This document shows, one piece after another, positions 1 to 8,569 of a stretch of 64,000 nt of DNA (position 1 is the first letter of the stretch; each line of letters starts with the position of its first letter). The notes under the pieces are model-generated. The model had not been told where the DNA came from and ran no database searches. It saw only the letters and a list, made by a program, of their open reading frames with translations. This DNA is from Lacihabitans sp. LS3-19. GTDB lineage: Bacteria; Bacteroidota; Bacteroidia; Cytophagales; Spirosomataceae. The translations under genes were made by a program, and so were the position numbers. The stretch is from NCBI RefSeq assembly GCF_024343575.1, contig NZ_RJUA01000012.1, positions 1-64,000 on the forward strand, written 5' to 3'.

Positions 1-563
1 GAGCTCACCCTTCCATGCTTCAACTAATATTTTTTGAATTTTATTCATATCACAATATTTAGCCAAATAACCTCGAACACGACTAATAAACGCATTATCA
101 CGAATAACCTCATTTAATTTTAACCGACAACCACAAAACATTTGGTAAGAAAAATTGGTCTGGAAAGCTGCCATCAGTTTTTCATCACTTAAACCAGTAT
201 AATGTTTCAAAAACATTAAGCCAAAATAACTCGAACACGACTAATAAACGCATTATCACGAATAACCTCATTTAATTTTAACCGACAACCACAAAACATT
301 TGGTAAGAAAAATTGGTCTGGAAAGCTGCCATCAGTTTTTCATCACTTAAACCAGTATAATGTTTCAAAAACATTAAGCCAAAATAACCAGCTTTTGGAA
401 GGTAAGATGGGGCTCCAGCAGGGTGCCTCTTTTCTGGGAGAACTTTAACCAAATCATTCCAAGGAATCAGCTTGTAAATTCGCCCAAGCTCGGTCGAATT
501 ATTGAAAAAATACCATTCAGGAAAAATTGGGCTATCAAAAGAAAATAATGTATTTTGCACCAT
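1..563 (-). pseudogene. Transposase (DUF772-type, IS5/IS1182-like), broken and cut by window edge
   Basis: The ATG at 563 opens a reading frame resembling the N-terminal DUF772 domain of IS5/IS1182-type transposases (SFDSPIFPEWYF near the start, then a helical YLPKAGYFGLMFLKHYTGLS segment). It stops at 216 after 115 codons. The cause is visible: bases 73-230 are repeated exactly at 231-388. The 158-bp unit is not a multiple of three, so translation leaves the second copy out of frame and ends in RVRVILA. In the first copy the correct continuation is RVRGYLAKYCDMNKIQKI and so on, running off position 1. The gene is therefore a frameshifted transposase with its catalytic half outside the window. 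The exact IS family is uncertain because the DDE residues are not present. Confidence 0.75.
73..388. repeat. Perfect 158-bp tandem duplication inside the transposase
   Basis: Copy 1 is 73-230 and copy 2 is 231-388. Reading both copies base by base shows no difference. The unit begins TCGAACACGACTAATAAACG and ends ACATTAAGCCAAAATAAC. The identity implies either a very recent duplication or an assembly artefact. Its length disrupts the transposase reading frame. Confidence 0.9.
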
Positions 564-596
564 ATTTTAGGGAGGTAAGGTGCTCTAAAATACACA

Positions 597-645
597 AAAA
601 ACCCCAAATTTCCAAGAAATTGGAGGTTTTCGGGGTTTTGTTTTT
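597..645. terminator. Stem-loop terminator between hydroxylase gene and IS
   Basis: CCCC (602-605) pairs with GGGG (632-635), and an inner stem TCCAA (611-615) pairs with TTGGA (620-624). Runs of A precede it and runs of T follow it, so it could act on either strand. It lies just downstream of the minus-strand hydroxylase gene and would shield the transposase from read-through. It could also be part of the IS end. Confidence 0.5.
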
Positions 646-691
646 AAAATATAGTACTGGTAATTAGTAGGTTACGATACTTAAGGACGCC

Positions 692-1513
692 CTATTTATT
701 AGATAAGTGATTTTTGAAAGGAATTTTCATAAGATTTTTGAACCTAAGATTTTGAGAATTAATATTCTCAAATTCTTTTACATCTAGACCAAAAACTACG
801 TCTTCTTTACTTAAATAATAAAATGTACCAAAAAGTCTATCCCAAACACTGAACAGATCGCCATAGTTACTGTCTGTATAGGGTTGTTTCTCATGGTGAT
901 GAACATGATGCATGTTGGGAGTCAATATAAGATATGATATATACTTGTCAATTTTATCTGGCAATCGCCAGTTACTATGTATTATGATTTTACTCACAAC
1001 TTGAACGAACTGATGAAGACTGATAATCCAAACAAATGGTCCAAGAAACCAGACAGCTAACATATAATGTGACAGCCTAATGGTGGTTTCCATTGGATGC
1101 TCTCTCAGTGAAGTGCTGACGTTTAAAATTTTATCTGAGTGGTGTACTGCATGAAATCTCCAAACTATAGCAATTTTATGCATCAAAAAATGATATAACC
1201 AATAGAAAAAATCTAAGAAAACAAAACTGATGATAAGTTGTGCGACTACAGAGGTAATACCTATATAATGTAGGAATCCGTAATTGTGAATGTTTTCAAA
1301 TACCAAAACATCCATAAAGATAAATCCAAGTAAGGTCTGAAATATGAACCCAGGGATGATAAAAAGGAGGTTAGTACGGAAGTTCTTAAACTTTAAGGAT
1401 TTCTCAGTAACTCCAAAAAAATATTCTATATTTAGACAGACTAAAAACACCCCCATAAAAATAGACAATTGGATGGTTTTATGATGTTCGTCTAAAAATG
1501 TCAAACTTTCCAT
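692..1513 (-). CDS. Fatty-acid hydroxylase / sterol desaturase superfamily membrane protein
   Basis: A 273-residue integral membrane di-iron oxygenase-like protein. The clustered histidine boxes of the superfamily are all present: HFLMH at 108-112, HAVHH at 121-125 and MHHVHHH at 201-207. They lie between hydrophobic helices (about 15-30, 48-70, 85-107 and 150-170). The C-terminal motif NYGDLFSVWDRLFGTF is typical of bacterial members that hydroxylate lipids or sterol-like substrates at the cytoplasmic membrane. The substrate cannot be told from sequence. The next gene on the same strand, a START-domain protein ending 27 bp before this start, also suggests lipid handling, so the two may form a small operon reading toward the terminator near 600. 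Family assignment is firm; the reaction is not. Confidence 0.88.
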   Translation of the reverse strand: MESLTFLDEHHKTIQLSIFMGVFLVCLNIEYFFGVTEKSLKFKNFRTNLLFIIPGFIFQTLLGFIFMDVLVFENIHNYGFLHYIGITSVVAQLIISFVFLDFFYWLYHFLMHKIAIVWRFHAVHHSDKILNVSTSLREHPMETTIRLSHYMLAVWFLGPFVWIISLHQFVQVVSKIIIHSNWRLPDKIDKYISYLILTPNMHHVHHHEKQPYTDSNYGDLFSVWDRLFGTFYYLSKEDVVFGLDVKEFENINSQNLRFKNLMKIPFKNHLSNK

Positions 1514-1540
1514 TTCTTAAATATTTTGAAAAAAGGTTTA

Positions 1541-2188
1541 TTAATTTAATATAGCCAATTCGTTGTTCTTGATATACTGTTTTTCAGTCAAAACTTTCTT
1601 TAGATTCTGAATGGTTTTTATTGGTCCATCTTCTAAACTAGCATTTACTAACCAAATAGGAATAGCTCCTCCTGGGTTTGAACTGAAAACATATTCGCCT
1701 TTTATTGTATTTCCAGTTGGCGTAAACGTCCATTTAGAATTAAATTCCTTTATCCTGATTTGATTAGGATCTTCTTCAAGTGCCTCCTCAACTGCATAAG
1801 AAACAGAAATAACTTCTTTGGTTTGCAGGTTTTGAGAAACTTTGGTTCTTATACAGACGTCTCTATCAGAAAGCGGCCAAGGAAAATCTAATTTATTATA
1901 GTAAATCATTTCGGACATGCTGATTTGTTTTACTTTTTTTGAATAAGCTGCCTTGTATACCCATTTCGGGTAACTATCAACATCGCGAAGTGCTTCTACA
2001 ATTGTGCTTAAACTACAATCAAATGTGGTCTGAATTTTAACTTCGTTAAGACTGCGGTTAGGTATTTCTCGATAGTAAACTTTAATACCTTTTGTTTCTT
2101 TAATAAATTTCCATTCCGGCTTCTGTGAAAAAACAAGCGTTGTGCAAAAAAATAGGAAAGCACTTAAGTAAGCCATTTTATATTTCAT
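1541..2188 (-). CDS. Secreted START-domain lipid-binding protein
   Basis: 215 residues with a Sec signal peptide (about 1-21, ending VFSQ). The rest reads as a START/SRPBCC helix-grip fold: EWKFIKETKGIKVYYREIP at the start, SYPKWVYKAAYSKKV and DFPWPLSDRDVCIRTKV in the middle, and NPGGAIPIWLVNASLEDGPIKTIQNL as the C-terminal helix. START domains bind a lipid in a deep cavity. A periplasmic member beside a membrane fatty-acid hydroxylase suggests a lipid-modification or shuttling role, which is inference. It is probably transcribed together with the hydroxylase downstream. No ribosome-binding site is evident, as usual for this phylum. Confidence 0.8.
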   Translation of the reverse strand: MKYKMAYLSAFLFFCTTLVFSQKPEWKFIKETKGIKVYYREIPNRSLNEVKIQTTFDCSLSTIVEALRDVDSYPKWVYKAAYSKKVKQISMSEMIYYNKLDFPWPLSDRDVCIRTKVSQNLQTKEVISVSYAVEEALEEDPNQIRIKEFNSKWTFTPTGNTIKGEYVFSSNPGGAIPIWLVNASLEDGPIKTIQNLKKVLTEKQYIKNNELAILN

Positions 2189-2651
2189 AATTTTTCAAAA
2201 AACCATATTAATGGAAATTGTTAATGATATTTAACGAATATGTATTGCAATAATTTTTTAAAGAACTATAATCATTTCTACGTTAAAAAACATTTTTTGA
2301 TTCCAATCTCAAAACATTATTAAGAGAAATTCATTACTGCTATTTTCTCATTCTATAAACGTAAAAATTAATAGCAAATATACGAATGATTATGAAGTTC
2401 TATTTTAAAATTATTTATGTTTTAAATTACTAGAAATTATACTGATTATTTTGCCACTTTTAATGAGGAAATTTGAGATCAATTACAGTTATGGCAATTA
2501 TATCCCTTTAAAAAATCCAATTAAATTTTAATTAAATTGCTTTAAAATAAGCACTTGTCCAAACACAATATTGTAATATTTCAAGAAATCGTTATATTTT
2601 TCATCATACTGAGGCGAATTTTAAGGCTATTTTAAGGTCTTTAAAAATTGA
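2189..2651. other. AT-rich intergenic region, no gene seen
   Basis: This 463-bp stretch separates the divergent START and RlpA-like genes. It is very AT-rich, with stop codons in all frames and no convincing stem-loop or tRNA. It presumably contains both promoters, but I could not pick one with confidence. Confidence 0.5.
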
Positions 2652-2669
2652 ATGTATTTGTTTTGTGTA

Positions 2670-3185
2670 ATGGAAAACAACAAGAAAAGTTCTTTTAAAT
2701 TATTGTTACCTGTCTACTTTTTACTGATTTGCTCAGTACAATTGCAAGCTCAGAGCTTGAAATCGTTTACCGGAAAGGCGTCTTTTTATCACGAAAAATT
2801 TGATGGAAGAACCACCGCAAACGGAGAAATATTTGATAACGCAGACTTCACCTGTGCCCATAAGAATTTACCATTTGGGACGATATTAGAAGTTGTGAAT
2901 CCGAAAAATGGAGAACGTGTTATAGTTAGAGTGAACGACCGAGGACCATACACCGAAGGAAGAGTGTTGGATTTGTCGTATGAAGCCGCAAAAAAGCTTG
3001 GGTTTACCAAAAAAGGTGTATCAGATGTAAAGGCGAGGGTTATTCCTCCTCAAAATATTCTGTACCCAACAAGCCAAAACGTGAGCTCACCATTGGACTC
3101 TTTTTATGAAAACAACAAAAAAAGGTATCTTTACCCGATTGTTGATAGTAAAAAAGATATGAAAAGGTATATCTATAAGATGTAA
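2670..3185 (+). CDS. rlpA: RlpA-like septal ring lytic transglycosylase (DPBB domain)
   Basis: A 171-residue secreted protein with a signal peptide (about 1-28, ending LQAQ). It has a double-psi beta-barrel of the RlpA type at about 34-125: GKASFYHEKFDGRTTANGE, then LPFGTILEV, then VRVNDRGPY, then RVLDLSYEAAKKLGF. RlpA proteins bind or cleave denuded glycan strands of peptidoglycan. This one lacks a SPOR domain and has a short basic tail instead. An in-frame ATG 18 bp upstream (2652) is possible, but the 2670 ATG places the signal peptide right at the N-terminus. A strong terminator follows at 3209-3248. The domain call is firm; enzymatic activity is inferred from family. Confidence 0.85.
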   Translation: MENNKKSSFKLLLPVYFLLICSVQLQAQSLKSFTGKASFYHEKFDGRTTANGEIFDNADFTCAHKNLPFGTILEVVNPKNGERVIVRVNDRGPYTEGRVLDLSYEAAKKLGFTKKGVSDVKARVIPPQNILYPTSQNVSSPLDSFYENNKKRYLYPIVDSKKDMKRYIYKM

Positions 3186-3206
3186 AAAAAACATTGTATA
3201 AAAATT

Positions 3207-3248
3207 GAAGACACTCACAAATTTGATAGGTGAGTGTCTTTTTTTTTA
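3207..3248 (+). terminator. Rho-independent terminator after rlpA-like gene
   Basis: The 10-bp stem AGACACTCAC (3209-3218) pairs with GTGAGTGTCT (3230-3239), with an 11-base loop, followed by a run of T. Confidence 0.9.
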
Positions 3249-3341
3249 AGAAAATAACTATTAATAAGGAAAGTACGATTTCAATTTGTTCCTATTCTCC
3301 TCCCTTACTTTATTCTTATCTAAACAAAACTTATAAGGCTA

Positions 3342-3382
3342 AAAAGAACAAAACCAGCTAACAAAGTCGGCTGGTTTTGCGT
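3342..3382. terminator. Stem-loop terminator, probably for the minus-strand SusD remnant
   Basis: AAAACCAGC (3350-3358) pairs with GCTGGTTTT (3370-3378). On the minus strand the hairpin is followed by a T-rich tract, and it lies just past the stop codon of the SusD fragment at 3418. Confidence 0.7.
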
Positions 3383-3417
3383 TTTCAATCATATTCTCTA
3401 TTTAACCATAATTAATA

Positions 3418-3812
3418 TTAATAACCTGGGTTTTCAGTAAATTTAGGTCTGTCAGTCACTCTATCAATTTGAGATTGAGGAATTGGCCTAAGCATGTGAA
3501 AACCCTGAATATAAGGGGCTGCCTCTGGATTCCATGCTTTAACTCTTCTCACAAGCGATTTAGTTCGCACCAAATCATGCCACCTTTGCCACTCTCCAAA
3601 CAGTTCGCGGCTTCTTTCATCTAAAATAAAATCAACGCTAACATCACTGGCAGTAATTACAAGAGCAGAAGCCGCTTCGGCGTTTTGAGCTGATGTATTA
3701 GTTTTTTGGAATGCCGCCCTAGCTCTTACCACATTGATAAGCTCAGCTGCTTTTGCGTTATCCCCCGCTTTATGATATGCCTCTGCACCTATTAGATAAA
3801 CCTTCGCAAAAC
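3418..3812 (-). pseudogene. SusD/RagB C-terminal fragment
   Basis: The minus-strand frame ending at 3418 carries the typical SusD C-terminus: RFAKVYLIGAEAYHKAGDNA, then LINVVRARAAF, VDFILDERSRELFGEW, RWHDLVRT and MLRPIPQSQID. Intact SusD proteins are about 500 residues; only about 130 remain. The frame continues upstream of the first ATG (3732) to about 3812, where homology stops abruptly and a plus-strand DUF5916 fragment begins. The N-terminal lipoprotein part and any partner susC are absent, so this is a truncated relic of a carbohydrate-binding outer membrane lipoprotein gene. Confidence 0.85.
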
Positions 3813-4499
3813 GATTTTTATGAACCTCGGGTTTTAGGCAGGGTATTCAAAAGAGGAAACAGTGTTGGGCTAGGTGGTTGGATAGAAACAAATAATGCAA
3901 AAAAATATTCTGGTTATGCCGAACTGTTTGATAGAAAATACTTTAATTTTTATAATGTAAACCTCTCTCAACTGAATTTTAGTCATAAATATCGATTCAA
4001 TTCAAAATTCTCGATTCGACACAGCATGGATATCAATTCAGCAAATAATGGTTTGGGTTTTACAACCATACTAGAGGATAAATCAATTTTTGCAATCAGA
4101 AAAGTAAAATCTATTGACAATACGCTGAATTTGAAGTATAGTTTCACCAATAAAATGGGCTTGACTTTCAGAGCAAGACATTACGGCAGTATAGTAAAAA
4201 ACAAGGAATTTTACGAACTCAACATGGATGGCACATTAAAAAATCGGACAGATATTAATCAAAATCTAGATCGAAATGTTAATTATTTTAATATTGACAT
4301 GGTTTACACTTGGCAATTTGCCACAGGAAGCTTCATGAATGTGGTATGGAAAAATGCCACAGTGCATAGTTCAGACAAGGCCCAAGTCAGGTATTTTGAT
4401 AATATCCAGAATACACTTCAAGCAGAGCAAAATAATAACCTATCCTTAAAGTTAATTTACTTCCTTGATTATCTAACTTTAAAAAAAATACTAAAATAA
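3810..4499 (+). pseudogene. DUF5916-type outer-membrane protein, C-terminal fragment
   Basis: From NDFYEPRV at 3810 to the natural stop at 4499 the frame matches the C-terminal beta-barrel of DUF5916 proteins, which carry an N-terminal CBM9-like domain. Hallmarks are LGRVFKRGNSVGLGGWI, KMGLTFRARHY and FNIDMVYTWQFATGS followed by VWKNA. Family members are 700-900 residues; about 230 remain. The ATG at 3753 lies inside DNA that on the other strand encodes SusD, so that start and the first 19 codons are accidental. The gene has lost its 5' end at the same junction that truncated the SusD gene. Confidence 0.75.
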
Positions 4500-4704
4500 A
4501 ATAAGGCTAAACTATTTTATGTCTGAAAGTGAACTGCAACTGTCCACTTTTGGACATTCCCCTTTACACATTCTTTTCTTAATAACTGACTAACAATTGC
4601 TTATATTTTTGGCATAGGTTTGAATATAGTATATGAAATTATGAAAAAGCTATTGCATTGCTCTACCAAGTTTGGCAAAAAAAGTAAACTTTAAGTGTTT
4701 CTAA
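4500..4704. other. Intergenic remnant upstream of surface-protein fragment
   Basis: About 200 bp without a supported gene. A short frame at 4641-4694 (ATGAAAAAGCTATTGCATTG onward, 17 codons) could be a relic of a signal-peptide start, but it does not connect in frame to the following fragment. Confidence 0.3.
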
Positions 4705-6684
4705 TGCAAAACCTTTGACCTTGACCTCAGCTGTCAGTTGCCTAATAATATCAGCTTGCCAGACATACAAGCGGCAGGTGTGACGCTAGCCCCTGGCGAT
4801 AAATTTACAGCAGGTGATTACACCGTGGTTATTACCGAAATAACCTCAGGCGACCCTGCGGGTTACAAAGGCACTGGGTATGTAGAAATGAAGCTCGTAG
4901 CGGGTATAATTGCTAAAAAAATAGCCGTTGACTTTACCAACTTAGTAGTAAACGAATGCTATGAAATGGCCTCTGGAGAGGTACAGACGCAGTATGACCC
5001 AAACTGGGGAAATGTGATTGATGTAGATGCTGGTATTGACGATGTGAAATCAATAATAGATAAATTAACTGGTAAAATAGAAAACTATGATGGAACTGAA
5101 TCATCAAAGCAGGAGATTTGTGAGGGTCTAAACAACGTGATGCAAGAGATTACTAATAATAATGAATTTACGGAAACCCAAAAGGAAAATGGTATTTTCT
5201 TTCTGAATAAATCAATTGAAATATTTAATTCTTCATGTTTCACATGTAACAATGCAGCTTTTGGTGGAAGGCTTTCATCCACAAAATTAGGAGAATGCAA
5301 ATTAGATGAATTCAAAGCCGAATATACTAATTTTACTTCTAGCATACAAAACTCGAAATGCAATTGCACTCCTGACAAAAGCCAGTTACCTAGTCTTAGT
5401 ACTGTAAAAAATGGAGCAAGACGAATATTAATTTGCACTGAAAATGCACAATCACCAGCCCCAACACCATGTAAAGAAGTATTCTATGCATTTACAGGAC
5501 TTTCATCTAGTAAGTTAAACAATAGAAATGCAGCAAGTAATGTTCCGAGTAAACCAATTGGCTGGTTAACTGAAGGTGAGTATATTCAACAATATCTAGA
5601 ACTATTTAAAGCTATTGGTGATATAACGGGAACCTTTTTTAGTGTTGCTAATAGGCAAAATACCATTTTAAAAGAATCTGCAGCTATTGTCGAGGAGTTT
5701 TTTACCCAACACCCAGAAAGCCAATTCGATCCAGAATTTCTTAAACTTGCAGGAATCCAGAAAGACAAATACGTCCAAAGTGCTAATTTTAAGGTATCAG
5801 GTACTGTAACTCCAATATATCTCAAATATGAAATATTGAGTTTAGGAACAATCACAATGTGGAAAAACATAGCCACTAAATTCTCTACCAAAGCCTTCAG
5901 ATTAGCATTTGAAATTTCTACTGCTAAAATTATTGAGAAAAAAACAAAAAAAGAAATTGCTGAAATAGTAGCGAAGAAAATTGTAACAAAAACACCTGCA
6001 CCTAAAAATTTTAAAGTTAAGGTGGTAGTAAAAGATGAAGTCGTAGATAATGTTCAGCTGCCAACATCATTAATTGTTGAAGGAACACCAAATCAGGTCG
6101 GTTCCCTTGGTTCTTCATCTACTCAATTTACTGATTGGGAAACGGTTTTGAAAAATGCAATTCCTGATATAACATCAATATATAAACGAACTTGGGCTAC
6201 AAACTCTGTAAATTCTGGAAAAATTAGTGTAAGCAATGAGATAAAAAATGCAATTATTGAAGCAGCGGATATAGCTGACAATAACCTTTACGGGGATAGA
6301 GTTTAGGAAATATTTACACAATTATTAAAAGAAAAAACCGGCCTAGAGGTTGTTAAAGATGGAAAATGTGGACGAAATTGCCTTGACTTAGTATTAACCG
6401 ATAATATAGATAATATTGATGAAGCTACTATTGTAATTTTTGGAGAAATAAAAGGTTCAAGAGCAAATAGAATCGAATGGGTGTTCAAGGAGGCCAGAGG
6501 TGGGCATGAAATGCAAAAAGTATGGCTGGAGTCTGTTAGAGATCAATTATTAAATACTAACCCTCAAAGTAAAGCAGGTAAATTGCTAGAAAAGGCAATT
6601 GAAGAAAAAATTGAAGTAAAGTATATTGGAGGCTTTGCAGACAAATTAGGAAACACTTATATTGTACCAATAAAAATAGATTAA
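4705..6684 (+). pseudogene. Polymorphic-toxin-like surface protein, N-truncated and split by an in-frame TAG, with nuclease-like C-terminal domain
   Basis: Open from 4705 to a TAG at 6304-6306, then open again in the same frame to the TAA at 6682. The first about 110 codons (TFDLDLSCQLPNNISLPDIQ, then FTAGDYTVVITEITSGDPAGY, NLVVNECYEMASGEVQTQYD, WGNVIDVD) match the repeat-bearing stalk of large Cytophagales surface proteins with variable toxic tips. The signal peptide and N-terminal domain are missing, and the only start in this piece would be a TTG at 4738. After the TAG come about 125 codons with NCLDLVLTD followed by IVIFGEIKGSRA. This D ... E-x-K spacing fits a PD-(D/E)xK nuclease tip, though that is tentative. 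A likely immunity gene starts 3 bp after the TAA. Either the stop is read through or the effector is dead. Confidence 0.7.
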
Positions 6685-6686
6685 AA

Positions 6687-7487
6687 GTGAACATTGAAGA
6701 TTTAATAGAATCAATAAATAAGGATATTTCAGAGAACGAAAAAATAAGTTATCTGAATGAGAAACCAAATGCTGCTGCTGCTCGTGTCTATAGTTTAACT
6801 AATAAATATTATCGATTGGCAAATATTATATTAAATAAAGACGAAGGAAATTACGAAATAGCTAAAAAGCTTTATTTTAAACAATGTAGGGGAATTGAAT
6901 TTGATTATTGGATTGGGAAAGAATATTATCCTCAAATAGCAAAGGGAAAGGAATTTAATTTACATGGTAGTGTTGGAAATTATTTTGATGCATTTATTCT
7001 ATGTGACCATGATTTAGTGATTAATGAAATTTTAAATGAAATGGAACATATCTCGCAATTTAAAAAGGATAAGCGATTGTTTCTGTTTTTTGCATTTAAA
7101 TATGTTTTGAACAAAGACTTAGAGCGATCAAATGAATATTTCAAATTGTTTAAAGACAGATTTGATAGTTGGAATAAGGTGCAGTATTTGGCAGTAAAAG
7201 GAATTTTGGAAAATGATGTTGAGATAATTAACCAAGGAATAAAATTAGCAATAAAGGAAGATACAATCAAATTGAAAAATCAGCCAGAGTACCTTAAAAA
7301 TTACTCACCTAAGGCAACAGCAGTTGCAAAATTAGCATTGAGATTTGGTTTACAACCTGACATCTCGAGTAAGTTGATAAATAGGTATTTGCTCGTTCAT
7401 AAACCAATGGAGTTTGAAGATATTGATGATTTATTTCTAAAAATAAATATAGTTCCAATTAAGAGTTATGATTTGAAGAACTATTAA
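6687..7487 (+). CDS. Probable immunity protein (alpha-helical, Imm49-like)
   Basis: 266 residues starting with GTG at 6687, two bases after the stop of the toxin-like frame. This tight spacing is typical of toxin-immunity coupling. The protein has no signal peptide and is predicted from composition to be nearly all alpha-helical (AAAARVYSLTNKYYRLANII, FKYVLNKDLERSNEYFKLF, ATAVAKLALRFGLQP), and it resembles the Imm49 group of immunity proteins. A cytoplasmic antidote to a nuclease tip is consistent, but both the family and partner specificity are inferred mainly from position. Composition is AT-rich like the toxin tip, and the frame is intact although the toxin is interrupted. This fits retention for protection against kin. 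Confidence 0.6.
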   Translation: MNIEDLIESINKDISENEKISYLNEKPNAAAARVYSLTNKYYRLANIILNKDEGNYEIAKKLYFKQCRGIEFDYWIGKEYYPQIAKGKEFNLHGSVGNYFDAFILCDHDLVINEILNEMEHISQFKKDKRLFLFFAFKYVLNKDLERSNEYFKLFKDRFDSWNKVQYLAVKGILENDVEIINQGIKLAIKEDTIKLKNQPEYLKNYSPKATAVAKLALRFGLQPDISSKLINRYLLVHKPMEFEDIDDLFLKINIVPIKSYDLKNY

Positions 7488-7541
7488 TCTACATCATACC
7501 AAAAAAAGAAATGGAGAATTAACTCTTTTAAAAAATATTAC

Positions 7542-7662
7542 ATGACTTAACAAATACAAATGTTCACAATAATTTTTCAACTCTTACTTTTGGTAGCTTG
7601 CCAAACTGAGGAGATATTGATAGAGCCGCCTGTTTCGCTTACGGGTAAGGTGCAAAAGCTAG
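7542..7662 (+). pseudogene. Duplicated 5' fragment of the downstream lipoprotein gene
   Basis: The frame reads MT*QIQMFTIIFQLLLLVAC, then SLTGKVQKL. It matches the first about 40 codons of the intact gene at 7774, with a nonsense codon at position 3 (AAA to TAA) and several substitutions. Similarity ends at AAGCTA (7662), where palindromic sequence begins. Confidence 0.8.
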
Positions 7663-7727
7663 TCCGCTTTTCGACATGTTCCGTTAGGGCATGTCGAAGC
7701 TAGATAGATTAGGATTTGTAATCCTAA
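7658..7727. repeat. Two adjacent palindromes at the end of the duplicated fragment (REP-like)
   Basis: TTCGACATG (7670-7678) pairs with CATGTCGAA (7690-7698), flanked on both sides by AGCTAG. Immediately after, TAGGATT (7710-7716) pairs with AATCCTA (7720-7726). They sit exactly where lipoprotein homology ends, suggesting an inserted or recombination-prone repeat element. Confidence 0.55.
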
Positions 7728-7773
7728 AAAGATATTTGTAAACACAAACAAAATTTAAAGTAGTAAGTAAAAC

Positions 7774-8541
7774 ATGACCAAACAAATACAAATGCTAGCA
7801 ATAATTTTTCAAATCTTGCTTTTGGTAGCTTGCCAGAGTGAGGATGGGCTGGTAGAGCCTGTTTCCCTAACAGGTAAGGTGCAAAAGCTAGGCTTTTTTA
7901 CAGGCAACACAGAGGAGCGTAGCTATAATTTTGGGTATAATGTAAAAGGGGAGCTTACCACCATTAATATAGTTACAAATGGTAATACATCTGCCTACAA
8001 ACCAGTACTAGACAGCAGCGGCAAACTGATATATCTGGTGTTTACCGCCACCAAAGATAGTACCAAGTATACCTACAACGCCAAAGGCTTACTAAAAGAA
8101 ATACAAGCCTCACAGGGTCGCAAGGAGACGTTTGAGTATGACAAAAATAATCAACTCACTTACTATACCAAACAAACCCTAAAAGATGGCTCCATAGTAT
8201 ATGATGAGGTGCGTAGCAATAAATGGCAAGGTAACCTGCTCATTAGCCAGATCACCAGCGTACCTGGCAAGAGCTATGAAGAAGAAGCAATGACCTATAC
8301 CACTGAAATCAATCCACTAAAAACACTCTTTGAGACTGAGCTACAGGCAGTGCCTATGCTGGAGCCTTTCGGTATGTGTGCTATGATGCCTAAAACCAGC
8401 ATGAGGCTATATGGGGGTCTTAATCTAAAGTTTGAAGCCAAATACGATGAGGGCAAAAAATTAACCGAGCTTCAGCTCAAAGAAGAAACAATAAATGGTT
8501 TGAATGCATATAAGCAAATAGTAATCACCTATTTCCCATAA
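7774..8541 (+). CDS. Surface-protein-associated lipoprotein (DUF4595-like)
   Basis: 255 residues with a type II signal peptide whose lipobox is LVAC, lipidated Cys at 20. The body contains YD/DUF4595-like beta strands (YNAKGLLKEIQ, FEYDKNNQLTYYTKQ, RSNKWQGNLLIS), a pattern common in Bacteroidetes lipoproteins of unknown role. The gene lies 28 bp upstream of the start of a surface-protein N-terminus, and a broken copy of its 5' end lies 112 bp upstream after another surface-protein tail. This suggests it is a regular companion of that surface-protein family. Function is not known; outer-membrane anchoring is inferred from the lipobox, followed by Q-S-E-D-G. Confidence 0.65.
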   Translation: MTKQIQMLAIIFQILLLVACQSEDGLVEPVSLTGKVQKLGFFTGNTEERSYNFGYNVKGELTTINIVTNGNTSAYKPVLDSSGKLIYLVFTATKDSTKYTYNAKGLLKEIQASQGRKETFEYDKNNQLTYYTKQTLKDGSIVYDEVRSNKWQGNLLISQITSVPGKSYEEEAMTYTTEINPLKTLFETELQAVPMLEPFGMCAMMPKTSMRLYGGLNLKFEAKYDEGKKLTELQLKEETINGLNAYKQIVITYFP

Positions 8542-8569
8542 TAATTTGAGAAGCAATAATCGAAAATAT

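Noticed and set aside
3753-3809. N-terminal extension MRYPPLYDMPLHLLDKPSQ of the DUF5916 fragment as a real gene start
   Set aside because: These bases encode conserved SusD sequence on the other strand, and DUF5916 homology starts only at NDFYEPRV.
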